64,000 nt of DNA, from contig OY848918.1 of assembly GCA_963693285.1 (NCBI GenBank), positions 3,229,876 through 3,293,875 of the forward strand. The letters are read 5' to 3'. Below are positions 1-13,415 of this stretch, one piece after another. Made by a program: the position numbers and the translations under genes. This stretch comes from Xestospongia muta. Its lineage: Eukaryota > Porifera > Demospongiae > Haplosclerida > Petrosiidae. The notes beneath the pieces were generated by a model. It did no database searches and had not been told where the DNA came from. It was given only the letters and a program-made list of their open reading frames with translations. Each line of letters starts with the position of its first letter. Position 1 is the stretch's first letter.

Positions 1-157
1 TCATCCTCCTCCTCCTTCATCTAACCACTTTGGCGCGTACCTCTAACCTGAAGGCTGGGCTGGGAGAGCTGCAGAAGACGTCCCAAGCTAACAAACGTCC
101 CTATCAAGTCGACCACAATTCACTCCTAAAGATCCTAGAGGCTTTGTGCAATCAGAG
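1..157 (+). other. Possible partial exon at the left edge (unknown gene or 5' exon of the DYRK gene)
   Basis: The stretch is more GC-rich than its surroundings, is open in one forward frame from base 3 to 157 (the other two forward frames have stops) and ends in a good donor (AG|GTAAGC at 158). The deduced peptide includes LLKILEALCNQ; I do not recognise it. Joining this frame directly to the DYRK start exon at 1121 would put the kinase ATG out of frame. It is therefore either the last visible exon of another gene or a 5' untranslated exon of the kinase gene. Confidence 0.3.
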
Positions 158-1035
158 GTAAGCTTTATAAATATATACCGAGAAAGAGAAAGAAGCGAAT
201 GTCTTCTAAACGAGAGAGAAAGCTATAACAAAGTGTACTAAGCTAGAGAGAAGTATATTACTATAACTAACACTTGAAATACGCTTTAACGTCTAGTTGG
301 CGTAAACTATTGAAGTGTTAGCTAGTTTTAAGGTAGCATACTTCAGAAATTTAGTGTGTACTGTTTACTGGAAATAACTTAGCTTATATATATATATATA
401 GTATAAAATAACTTTTAGAATTCAGTTGCCAAGTCTACCCTATTGAAATCTTATCTCTCATCATCTTCGATTGCAGTACATTACTTTACTGTACTTGTAT
501 CTACCTATGTCAGAACAGTCTATGTATATATGTAGTATGATATCCAGTAACATATTGGCAATTGTAGTGATTAAATCAGTAGTTAAACACTTGATACATG
601 AAGACCCAAAGAGGTCATGTCTATCTCCCACTCTTCTGGTATGCACTCTTATATCAACTTCTAGTAACTTAATTTTCCTTTCATGGTGGGTTAAGTATAT
701 TTAGATCAGCTGTTGAAAATAACTCATCACACACAGTCAGTTCTAATATTTAGTAAGTTCTTTTTAAGGGGTACTTTGTCTGTGGGGGAGGTAGCTATAG
801 GACATTGGTGGAGCTTGCCTTATAAAGACTGTCACATTTATGCTCTGTGTGTGTGTCATTGTTGATGGTAACCAAATTGAGTCAGCAAATGATATCACAA
901 TCTGTGAGCTGTGTCACTGTTTAGTTTATGATTTAGTAGTGGTTTTGTTTATGTGTATAGGGTCATATCTTTCAAAGAAAGAGTTGTACGTTTGTATAAA
1001 CTTGAATTTACTTTCAGTATATTGTGTACGGTTCA

Positions 1036-1106
<71 letters not shown>

Positions 1107-1120
1107 ACTCTCTTACTCAG
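158..1120 (+). other. Probable 5' intron/upstream region of the DYRK gene, with a compound microsatellite
   Basis: No convincing coding sequence is visible. The stretch is AT-rich, has short TA and GAGA-rich runs, and ends in a (TC)n(AC)n tract (about 1039-1102) followed by the acceptor CTCTTACTCAG at 1110-1120. Open frames that cross the microsatellite are artefacts of the dinucleotide run. Confidence 0.4.
1039..1102. repeat. (TC)n-(AC)n compound microsatellite
   Basis: About 16 TC units run directly into about 16 AC units just upstream of the acceptor for the first coding exon of the DYRK gene. Confidence 0.97.
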
Positions 1121-4861
<3,741 letters not shown>

Positions 4862-5510
4862 TAATTATGATAACAATTATATTATATTTAATGTCACATG
4901 TTTTTTGAAATCAGGCACATACTATAAATAATTTATATCTCATTCTTTCTGTTTCTCTGGCTTTTTATTTAATTTCGTTTTTCAAATTCACTTCTTTTTG
5001 CCCTCTCTGTCTCTCTACTTTTTAAAAATAGATTTATACACTAATCATTTCTCAACTGCTGTGTAGTTTTCTACCTGAATGCATGGAAAGACCAATGACT
5101 ATATTGGTACAAGTTCTATATAGATAGCACGTAAAACAGCAAAGTCATTTACATGTCTGGGTGGCCTTTCTCAACTCGGACATACTATATAATTGTGATA
5201 ATTTTAGCTCTAGTGAATACTGTATACCAAACTGTAATGGTAGTAAATTTAATGTTCCTTTCTTATCAGTTACGTACACAAGCAGTCTCCTGGAAATAGT
5301 TGTTTTACAAAGAGCTCAATTCCAGACACAACTATAATGGAATAACAACAACTAGTGCCTACCGCCAATGTTACCAATTTACTTATCATTTTACTGGACA
5401 AACTTAATTGTTTAATTCACAGACTTGATGAATATCTCAAAAAAAGAGAAATAATATAGAAAAAGAAATGTTGTTCAATTATATAGTCCATCTGCTAGTA
5501 CTACCATATA
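4862..5510. other. Convergent 3' intergenic region between DYRK and PSMD9
   Basis: It holds the 3' untranslated regions of the two convergent genes. I see no open reading frame of note, no RNA gene and no clear repeat. Several AATAAA-like and TATAAATAA stretches occur on both strands and could serve as poly(A) signals. Confidence 0.5.
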
Positions 5511-6515
5511 TCAACTGTTTTGAGGAGCTATGACACACCTATAATATAAAAAACATTAATATAATGTAATATGAAGCATTGTGTGTGCTTAAATCATGTA
5601 GTTATCATACGAGCATTAGGTTGTGTGTGTGTGTGTGTATCTGCTTACCCCAGTAGACCTCTTCCAGCCCACCTCTGTGGAGTGAGACTAAGAACAAGTG
5701 ACTTCTTATCTCTCAATACAACCACTCTTATTGGACGCTAATGTTAATGATGATAGTTAATTAAAGAGGTGTGGTCAACTTACTCCCTCGCTGTGTTGCA
5801 CAATCTCTGCAATATTAGGTAGACCAGTGAAATTAGCAGCTGTCACTGAACCAAACTCCACCAAATAATCACCAACTTTTAAACCCTAAATTAAAACATT
5901 TACCATTAATAAGACTAGCAGGAGTTAAAATTAATTTTAGTCAGTTCACATGACTATATAGCCACAATGTTCGTCAGACCCTTCATTAGTTAAGGGGCCT
6001 GGACACCAATTATCAATTATCATAATAGGGTTATCCTCTTACTGCAATACTAGCTGGAGATCCTTCAGATATCATTGTAATATGAGCAAATGTCACTACT
6101 TTATCCTCCACTTCTGATCTCTGTGTGTTAGTAGATACATATCCTTTCTCTCTAGCTTCAGCATGTATAACCTGTAACTGTTGTTCAATGAGTCTCATAA
6201 TATCCTTGTGATCATTACGTAGACCTAGTGGGTGGAGCATTGGGTGGAGATTGTATTTAACAGACATTTCCATCTCATCTTACAGATAATTCTATTTCTA
6301 GCTCTTCTTACAGCATATATATCAATGTCATCTCTTGGAAAACCTTCTCTATCAACTAGAGGGCTATCCATACCTACGTTAGCATTCTACGAGTACAACA
6401 ACAATTATGATAGTACAGCAATGATATCATAACGTACAGCTTCTAATATTTGTGATTGTAGTAAGAGTTCAGCTTCTATCTCATCTTTCTTTTGGATTAG
6501 TTCATGTGCTTCCAT
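5511..6515 (-). CDS. PSMD9: 26S proteasome assembly chaperone PSMD9 / p27 / Nas2
   Basis: Six exons in transcription order: 6515-6438, 6386-6284, 6224-6043, 5885-5784, 5737-5649, 5538-5511 (stop), encoding 193 residues; human PSMD9 has 223. Every junction is GT-AG with matching phase. The N-terminal helical hairpin is seen in ELIQKKDEIEAEL and IICLRNDHKDIM. The signature GMDSPLVDREGFPRDDIDIY lies on exon 2. The C-terminal PDZ domain runs from ISEGSPASIAGLKVGDYLVE through the LTPQRWAGRGLLGC end. In the family this chaperone binds the C-terminus of an ATPase base subunit (Rpt5/PSMC3) during assembly of the 19S particle. The ATG chosen gives the expected short N-terminal helix. Decayed copies of its 5' exons recur many times to the right. 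Confidence 0.95.
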
Positions 6516-6821
6516 AATAAAAGTGGGTGTGGCATGTCAAGAAAAATTTGTCGGAATTTTGTCCCCTCCAAATTTTTTTCCTAGGACAAAATAATTAAAC
6601 GTTAAATTTTTTGTCCTCTGTTGTAAATTTTTGTCCAAAATTGCAATTATGCTAACCTAGTATATTGTAGAAAAGACACTTAGAAGAATACTCTGCTACT
6701 AGAAAAAGACAAAGAAGAAAAAAGGCATAGAAATTTGTTGTAAATAATTATTTATAGAGGAAAGACAAGCAAGTAAATTACCTGTATTAACTCTCTTATT
6801 AACTTTAACCTGTTAAATGTA

Positions 6822-6962
6822 AGTAACAAATTATGAAGTATGATATCTCAAATTTAAAGAGATCTCCCAGTAACAAATTATGAAGCATGATATCTCAAAT
6901 TTAAAGAGATCTCCCAGTAACAAATTATGAAGTATGATACCTCACATTTAAACAGATCTCCC
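6822..6962 (+). repeat. 47-bp tandem repeat, 3 copies
   Basis: The unit GTAACAAATTATGAAGTATG followed by ATATCTCAAATTTAAAGAG and ATCTCCCA starts at 6823, 6870 and 6917. The third copy is slightly diverged. Confidence 0.9.
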
Positions 6963-7039
6963 TTCAAAAATCAATGTCTTAGCTAAAGGACTATCTTGTA
7001 AGACACAACAAGAGAAATAAACATCTGGATTACCGACCT

Positions 7040-8225
7040 TCAGTCTACTTCACAGTAGATATTCCATTATAACCTCCATCTAAACACACAACAAACATAT
7101 AGACTTCTTTATAATCTATATTTTATAACTAATAATATTAATCTACCAGTTATAGCTCAATCTACTAGACCATTTCATTAGTACATTATCACTCACATTG
7201 GTTCTGATGGAGGTTTCACGGAGTTATATTATTGTGATATAGTATATCTTGTATCAGTGTCTTGTGTCAACAGGACATCAATAGTAATCTCACAATGATT
7301 CTTCCCAGCATGAATCCTTCCTTATCACAGATCTCAGACAAAGAGTTAGGCATCGTACACATGGTAAAGAATTATAGACTCTTTGTGGTAAAATGCCACA
7401 GTGTTTAAAATATAAAAGATTGATAAACCCTTTTTTGTGAAATCTTCAATCTTCATGGTAGACTCACACAACAATGGTAGACAATAATTGTAGACAGAGA
7501 TAGAACATCAAACCATATTGTGAACAGAACATCTAACCACATTGAGAAATCAATTTCTTTCAATCTTAATAATAGATTCACACAATAATAACCTAGAAAA
7601 AATGAATTAATTTTCAAATGTGGTCTACAATATTAGCTATAGTCTCCATACAAACATTACCAAGTAATCTCTATTAATCAGTAACCTATATTCTTTACTA
7701 CTAACTAGCCCACTCTATCTACCTATACTGGTTAAATGTATCTAGTCTACATTAACTATACATAGCCTCTTACCTAAACACTAGCAGTCCTTATGTCCAC
7801 AAAATAACTCAATAACAGAACAAAGACCCTTCAATCTTCATGGTAGACTAGACTTCACACAACAGTAAGTAGAAAGATTAAAGAAATTGATTTCTGACAA
7901 AGTGTTAGACATCTGTTCACAATATATCAATTCAATCTTGACTTAAACGAAAGACCTGATAAATGGTTCCTTACAGCAGGGAACTCTTTTTTGGACTTTC
8001 AGTCTTCACAGTAGATACTCCATTATAACCTCCATCTAAACATACAACAAACATATAGACTTCTTTATAATCTATATTTTATGACTAATAATATTAATCT
8101 ACCAGTTATAGCTCAAGCTACTAGACCATTTCATTAGTACATTATCACTCACATTGGTTCAGATGGAGTTTTATGGAGTTATATTATTGTGATAGTATAT
8201 CTTGTATCAGTGTCTTGTGTCAACA
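7040..8225 (+). repeat. Direct duplication of a ~225-bp non-coding block (7040-7272 and 7999-8225)
   Basis: Both copies begin near TTCACAGTAGATA, contain CTCCATTATAACCTCCATCT and GTATATCTTGTATCAGTGTC, and match almost base for base apart from a few substitutions and small indels. They are about 960 bp apart and in the same orientation. No coding content is seen. Confidence 0.85.
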
Positions 8226-9155
8226 ATCAATAGTATAGTCCTTTCATCTAAAAACACATCTCACTGTGTCTCTTCACAACTTTGATACAAAATTTAAGAA
8301 ATAAATCATAAATGGCTGTTTACAGCAGGGGAACCTTCTTTGCACAGATCTCAGATAAAGGGATAGACATCTCAGCACATGGTAAAGATGATAAAATCTG
8401 TGTAGTTTAGCAGCATTCTCATGTCCATCAATAGCAAGTAAAATAATAATAGGGTTTAGTAGATCAGTAACAGAATATCCAGATATTAGTGGCTGGTTCT
8501 ACTTTTGAGTAGATGGCCAGCATTTTCAACTCCATCAGTATCAACTAGAACAGTAACAGGGTTTAGTAGATCAGCAGGAGACTACTCTCTATCAATGGCA
8601 GAAGGCTCAATAGATTGGCTGAAATATCACAGTTTGGGGTTCATAGCAAGGTTCAATACAGCAACAGGATTCTCTCTAAATATCTAGATTAGTATGAGTA
8701 TCAATATCAATACAACCAGTTACATACCTGTGGTAGTATCCATGGAGAAAGTCTCATTCCTAGCATCAGTTAGATCATGCAGCCATCAAAGACTCTCTAC
8801 AGCATTCCTTCCTAACACTAATCAGTCACAGAATGCAGCCATAATGGTTAGTCCTTTCTTTCTCAAATACTTTCCACAGCAATTCTCCATCCTAACAGGC
8901 CCCAGCCTCTCACAGCTGCAATTGGTAGTCATGACAGGTTACAGCAAACAGTTGTAGAGGATTTTTTGATACCAATTGTCAGCTGAAGCAGGTTGCAGAG
9001 AGCCAATTGTTTTAGAGAGAAAAGAGAGAGTGCATGTACAAGCCCTTTTCAAGTGAAGAGAAGGAGAGGGAGTAGACTTGAAACTGATGAAACTGGTTCG
9101 GTTCTTTGGACTCAGTTTATTTTTCCTTATTGTGTGGCATGAATTGTATTATAAA

Positions 9156-9410
9156 GCAGACAATCTGAGTGCATGATGAGAGAATAACAAATGTACCATG
9201 TGAGAATAACAAACTTAGAAGATATCAGTAGCCAATCAAATTTCTTCTCCAAATATTTTGGTGCCATTATAATTATTAGGGGTAGCATGATAAGGCAGAC
9301 AATCTAAGTGCATTAGAGAAAAACAAATACACCATGTGAGAATAACAAACTTATAAGATATCAGTAGCCAATCAAATTTCTTCTAAAATTATTTTGGTGC
9401 CAAATTATTA
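9156..9410 (+). repeat. ~139-bp tandem duplication
   Basis: GCAGACAATCTRAGTGCAT starts at 9156 and again at 9295. Both copies continue through CCATGTGAGAATAACAAACT and ATCAGTAGCCAATCAAATTT to TTTTGGTGCC. Confidence 0.85.
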
Positions 9411-9438
9411 GGTGTGATAACTATTTGTGTCATCACAT

Positions 9439-9510
9439 ATGATGACATCACTGTGTGTCATTTTATGATGATGTCATCATAGTCAAATTACACCAAGAAC
9501 CACTCGAAAC
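9439..9510. repeat. Short hairpin repeat, second copy near 62467
   Basis: ATGATGACATCA (9439-9450) is a perfect 12-bp inverted repeat of 9469-9480 with an 18-base loop. The same loop type and right flank (TCAARTTACACCAAGAACCAC) recur at about 62467-62530 with a 10-bp stem. A dispersed, MITE-like non-autonomous repeat is likely; terminal repeats and target duplication were not established. Confidence 0.5.
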
Positions 9511-10483
9511 TACTGTTATCATATAGTTTGGTATTTACCACTCATTGTTAATGTAAGAGCACATTATAGTAGTTAGTAGCTATCGTGACTGGCTGAAAGT
9601 TTTGGTTTGATCTTTCCTTGATTTCTATAGTAGGAAGTCCATAGTGTGTTCTGATTTAAATGAAGTCACATAAATCTAGCACTGATTGTACCATAATCAT
9701 ACTAATGTATAGTACTGTATTAATTGCTATTGATTTTAAACTCAATGATAATAATTTTTTTTCATAAATTTATTCAATAAAAACACATAACACTACAGTT
9801 GTAATAAATCCATCATATATACATTACCTATAAAATAGATGGTACAAAATGAGTGGAATATTTATTATTGTATTTGTAATATGAACCATTTCATTTACAT
9901 CACGAAAACAATGAATGTATTCAATACATTTTTGCTGTGAAGTATGGTGAAGGACTGCCTGTAGGTTGGATGATTTCAAATTGAGAAGACGCCTCATTAA
10001 TAATGTTTGTAAGAGCAATGAAAGATAGATGTGGCAATGTTGTACCTCGTTAGTTTATGTCCAATGATGCAGACCAAAATATAAAAGTTATCTGTGTATG
10101 CGGTGAGTCCATAGAGCATGGAGAAAAGCTATAAAGGAGCATGTATCAAAACAACAATCTACTATTTATTCTGTACTTTACTTATGGATTGTGATATGTT
10201 TTTAGAGGCTTTTCATAGTTTTAAAATAATATACTTACATCATAAACAGAATAAACATGTCCATAGTCTTCTTGTTGCCTTGATTAAGATATATATAGAA
10301 ATACAGTTTTCAAAAATTGAGAAAAGTGGAAATGGACAAAAACAGCCACAGGATTTGTGAATTCATAACATGCCATCAATCAGCCAAGAAATTATATTTA
10401 AGCTCAATTATACCTTTAAATAACAACAAATGGAAAGTAAACTCTGAATATACCAGACACACATTATATAATAGAACGTAGAG

Positions 10484-10700
10484 GAGATTGTGTTTAACAG
10501 ACATTTCCATCTCAGTTTACAGATAATCCCATTTCTAGCTCTTCTTACAGCACATATATCAATAACATATCTTAGAAAACCTTCTCTATCAACTAGAGGC
10601 CCATCTGCATACCTACATTAGCATTCTATGCAGAAACAGTGATGATATTACAGTAATTATATCATAATATGCAGCTTCCATAATGAAAGTGGGTATGACG
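10484..10700 (-). pseudogene. Decayed 5' fragment of PSMD9 (exon 2 and start region)
   Basis: Antisense sequence matches PSMD9 exon 2, its flanking introns and the start-codon region (compare 6250-6535). It includes AACCTTCTCTATCAACTAGA and CCATAATGAAAGTGGG. Exon 1 is mostly deleted and frame is lost. It ends about 27 bases before the start of array gene A1, so the old PSMD9 promoter side faces A1. Confidence 0.8.
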
Positions 10701-10726
10701 TAATAGGGTAGACCCCTTTTTTGTTT

Positions 10727-12397
10727 ATGATGGCAGAAAGAGCAGATACAGTAATTGTTTTTGGAGAAGAAAAAGGTGGAGAGGCAACAGACGAGGGCTT
10801 GAAACAAATTAATCAGGCTGTCAAGAATGTCATCACAAGTTGCTATGCCGATTTATCATCAGCAGTGTCTGGTTGTCTACCTGATTTTGCCAAAGAAATG
10901 TTACAGGCACAACTAATATCCCGTTGTGTTATGAAAAGTGAAAACTTTGATAAAATCATGCAAGACTATATAACTTGTTTAGATCTCATTGGTAGTTATA
11001 CGGAGTTGGTGGAGAAGTGTTCAACTCTTCTTGGTGTGCTCCGAAGCTCGAGTTTAGGTGGCCCAACTAAACTAGCTGCTAATGTTTTACAGGATAAATG
11101 GAATAAAGTTATGGAAGGAGAGTTTGGCCAAAGTTTTATTCCACAACCTCGTGAAAAGAGGATCAATTCTTCACCAGTAGTACCATCTTGTCCACCACCA
11201 ACAAAGCCATCTTATAGTAAATTGTCTAAGACTTGTCCTTCAAAGATGGATGCAATACAAGATGAACCTAGTACTGACAATAGTCAATCTAACGAACCAG
11301 ACAACATCACTGAAGAAAGTACTGTTCCAGATCCTCCATCTTCTCATAATCTAACAATGACCAGATCTAATTCCTCAGTATCTGAAGGTTTTGTATCTGG
11401 AGTAGAGAATAGGAAATCGTTACTATCATTTGATAAACCTACTGAACAAGATTCTGGTATATCACCTGCAACATATGTGTCCCAAACACCAGAAACGTTA
11501 CATTCTGCTCCTGCTGAAGAGACCCCTAATCACCCTGAGACAACAGACAGCAATGGCAAAGATGATGACTCTATTAACTCTATGAGTACTGAAAAATCTG
11601 CTAACCACACAGCTGAGACAACAGGTGGTATTAAGTCTCATGGCCATCTCCCATTAAATAAGTTAAATATCTCTGAACGGAAAACAGATAATGACGTAGA
11701 AACTCCATCCAACTATCTCTGTTTTGGTACTGAGGAGTCAGGCAATAATCCACACCCATGCATGCCCACTTCAGATGACAACAAAGAGGATACCTCCTCC
11801 TCTAATGCACAACACTCAGTTAGCCAAAATGATAGAGCAGAACAAATAACAACAAAGCCCAAATCCACTCAAGAGATTGATATGATATCACAAACACAAC
11901 CAAAGAAATCTGATGATGATGACGAACTGCATCTACCAGTTGAAGAGAGTCAATCTATTACTCCACAAGATGAAGTACAATGTGGTCATGATCATCCTCA
12001 AGGAACAACAATGTCACAAAATAAAAAATCTACAAAGCGTCGTGGTCGCCATCGTTATCGTAGACACTCAAGTTCTGCTCATAAAGAAGGAGATATGTAC
12101 TCTTTTGGTATGTTTGTAAGAGAAATTAAACAAACATTGGTCAATAATATTCCCTCATTGTCTAACAAAATTGCATATATTATTAGTCTCATTGTAGTCA
12201 GTATATTAGTAACTCCTTTGTTATTTATATTGAACTTACAATGGTATTGGTTTGGGCCATTCTTGTTTTTTATTGGTTTATCATTAACCTTGTATGTAAA
12301 CAAAAATCCAATTAATATACAAGAACCTCGTAATCGGTATATCGTTTGGGTCTTGTGTGTTCTTATATTGTTTTTAATATTTAAATGTATGAGTTGA
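10727..12397 (+). CDS. Array gene A1: GGP domain, S/T-rich linker, three C-terminal TM segments
   Basis: A single-exon gene of 556 residues; ATG codons at 10727 and 10730 (the second gives MAERAD, matching the MAE starts of paralogues). The GGP helical domain lies at about residues 20-135 (FAKEMLQAQLI, then LGGPTKLAANVL). A Ser/Thr/Asp-rich, probably disordered linker follows (about 135-450) with a basic RRGRHRYRRH patch. The end has three hydrophobic segments: IAYIISLIVVSILV, WFGPFLFFIGLSL and YIVWVLCVLILFLIF. It lacks the Death-domain exons of A4. I do not recognise the family by name; a membrane-anchored death-fold-like adaptor is an inference. Its 3' half and downstream region are nearly identical to those of A2. 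Confidence 0.85.
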   Translation: MMAERADTVIVFGEEKGGEATDEGLKQINQAVKNVITSCYADLSSAVSGCLPDFAKEMLQAQLISRCVMKSENFDKIMQDYITCLDLIGSYTELVEKCSTLLGVLRSSSLGGPTKLAANVLQDKWNKVMEGEFGQSFIPQPREKRINSSPVVPSCPPPTKPSYSKLSKTCPSKMDAIQDEPSTDNSQSNEPDNITEESTVPDPPSSHNLTMTRSNSSVSEGFVSGVENRKSLLSFDKPTEQDSGISPATYVSQTPETLHSAPAEETPNHPETTDSNGKDDDSINSMSTEKSANHTAETTGGIKSHGHLPLNKLNISERKTDNDVETPSNYLCFGTEESGNNPHPCMPTSDDNKEDTSSSNAQHSVSQNDRAEQITTKPKSTQEIDMISQTQPKKSDDDDELHLPVEESQSITPQDEVQCGHDHPQGTTMSQNKKSTKRRGRHRYRRHSSSAHKEGDMYSFGMFVREIKQTLVNNIPSLSNKIAYIISLIVVSILVTPLLFILNLQWYWFGPFLFFIGLSLTLYVNKNPINIQEPRNRYIVWVLCVLILFLIFKCMS

Positions 12398-12959
12398 GAT
12401 TGTATATTTGTTTTGTGTGGATTGTTAATGCGATTTTATCAGTTGAAGTTTTATTTATTGATATGTTTTATTATTACATCAAATCAAATAATTTTGTACT
12501 AACCAAAGCTGAAAGATGTAATTGACAAACATAATTGTGTTGTCATGTTATCAAAGATTATTGTAAAATAAAGCAATGAAATCAAACGTAATATATAGCT
12601 CGTTTAAACATATAGCATTTTATCAGACAGTCCAACAATGACAGAAGTGGTGGAATAAAGGAGCACGTACTTGTCTCAAACCTCTTTGTGATTTTGTCTG
12701 GTAAATTTGAAATCAAAGTAGATATCCTATGAATATTATTAAAACAAGCTATCAAGAACTACTCAATAGATTAAGAAAAATTATTTTTTACATTATTATA
12801 TTCAATCTTTGAATTACATAATATATTACTGTATAAGTCTGTATATATCAGCCTATAGTGGTATTGCACTTATACATAACATATATAATGTCCTGTTTCT
12901 ATTCTCTATCTATTACGAGATTATTCTCTATCTATATTCTACAACAAGCTCTTCATTGT
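12398..12959 (+). other. 3' region of A1, duplicated downstream of A2
   Basis: This is non-coding sequence nearly identical to 19715-20277 behind A2. AATAAAG in TAAAATAAAGCAATGAAATC (about 12568) is a plausible poly(A) signal. No gene is seen. Confidence 0.6.
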
Positions 12960-13230
12960 AATCATTACAAAGACCTAATGGGTGGAGTATTGGGTTTTTA
13001 CTGAACAGGCATTTTAATCATGTCTTACAGATAATCCTGTTCTAACTTTTTATCTCTTGGAAAAATCTTTTCTATCAATTTCCTCTCTATAAAGGGCTGG
13101 TTTACAAGAATAAAAGTGCAGCAACTGATATAATACAACAGTAATAATACAATAACACAATTTCTAATATTTGAGATTGTAGTAAGAGTTCAGCAGCTCC
13201 TATGTCATCTTTCCTTCCTTTCTATTAGGT
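12960..13230 (-). pseudogene. Decayed 5' fragment of PSMD9
   Basis: It begins with the GACCTAATGGGTGGAG block (PSMD9 intron 2, near 6222) and runs through altered exon 2 and exon 1 sequence (AGTAAGAGTTCAGC) to about 13230. It cannot be translated as PSMD9. A near-identical copy lies at 20278-20550. Confidence 0.75.
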
Positions 13231-13415
13231 GAGTATTTATCCAAAACTGGAAGCGGTTTCTCATAATTAGGCGCCGTCCGGTCGTTTCTGGAGGGAAAAG
13301 CCCCAAATCAATATTAGGGGTTAATTTTTCAGCTCTTTGTTTACAATTAGAGTTTTCATGTTAGTAATATATAAGTACAGTATTCGATGCTGAATGCAAA
13401 AGAGAGCAGACTACT

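Larger units (their letters stand above)
6516..10483. other. Gene-poor stretch with duplicated non-coding blocks
   Basis: I find no convincing gene in nearly 4 kb. Short open frames (8505-8957, 9824-10018 on minus, 10118-10360) have no recognisable domain and skewed composition. The stretch contains the local duplications and hairpin listed separately, and similar GGGTTTAGTAGATCAG blocks about 108 bp apart near 8450-8575. It may be the remains of old mobile elements, but I see no transposase or reverse transcriptase. Confidence 0.5.

Noticed and set aside
6822..6962. 47-bp repeats as a CRISPR array
   Set aside because: Units are directly abutting without unique spacers, and the genome is eukaryotic.
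8505..8957. Two neighbouring open frames in the gene-poor region
   Set aside because: Composition follows degenerate repeats (GGGTTTAGTAGATCAG), there is no domain, and no splice-consistent extension was found.
9824..10360. Frames at 9824-10018 (-) and 10118-10360 (+)
   Set aside because: Short, AT-driven, no recognisable motif or exon structure.
11913..12119. Alternative + frame inside A1 (and 19035-19436 inside A2)
   Set aside because: Overlaps the well-supported main frame and has no homology to any family module.
12079..12303. Minus-strand frames opposite the A1 and A2 membrane tails (also 19396-19620)
   Set aside because: Antisense shadows of strongly biased TM-coding sequence; they recur only because A1 and A2 are duplicates.
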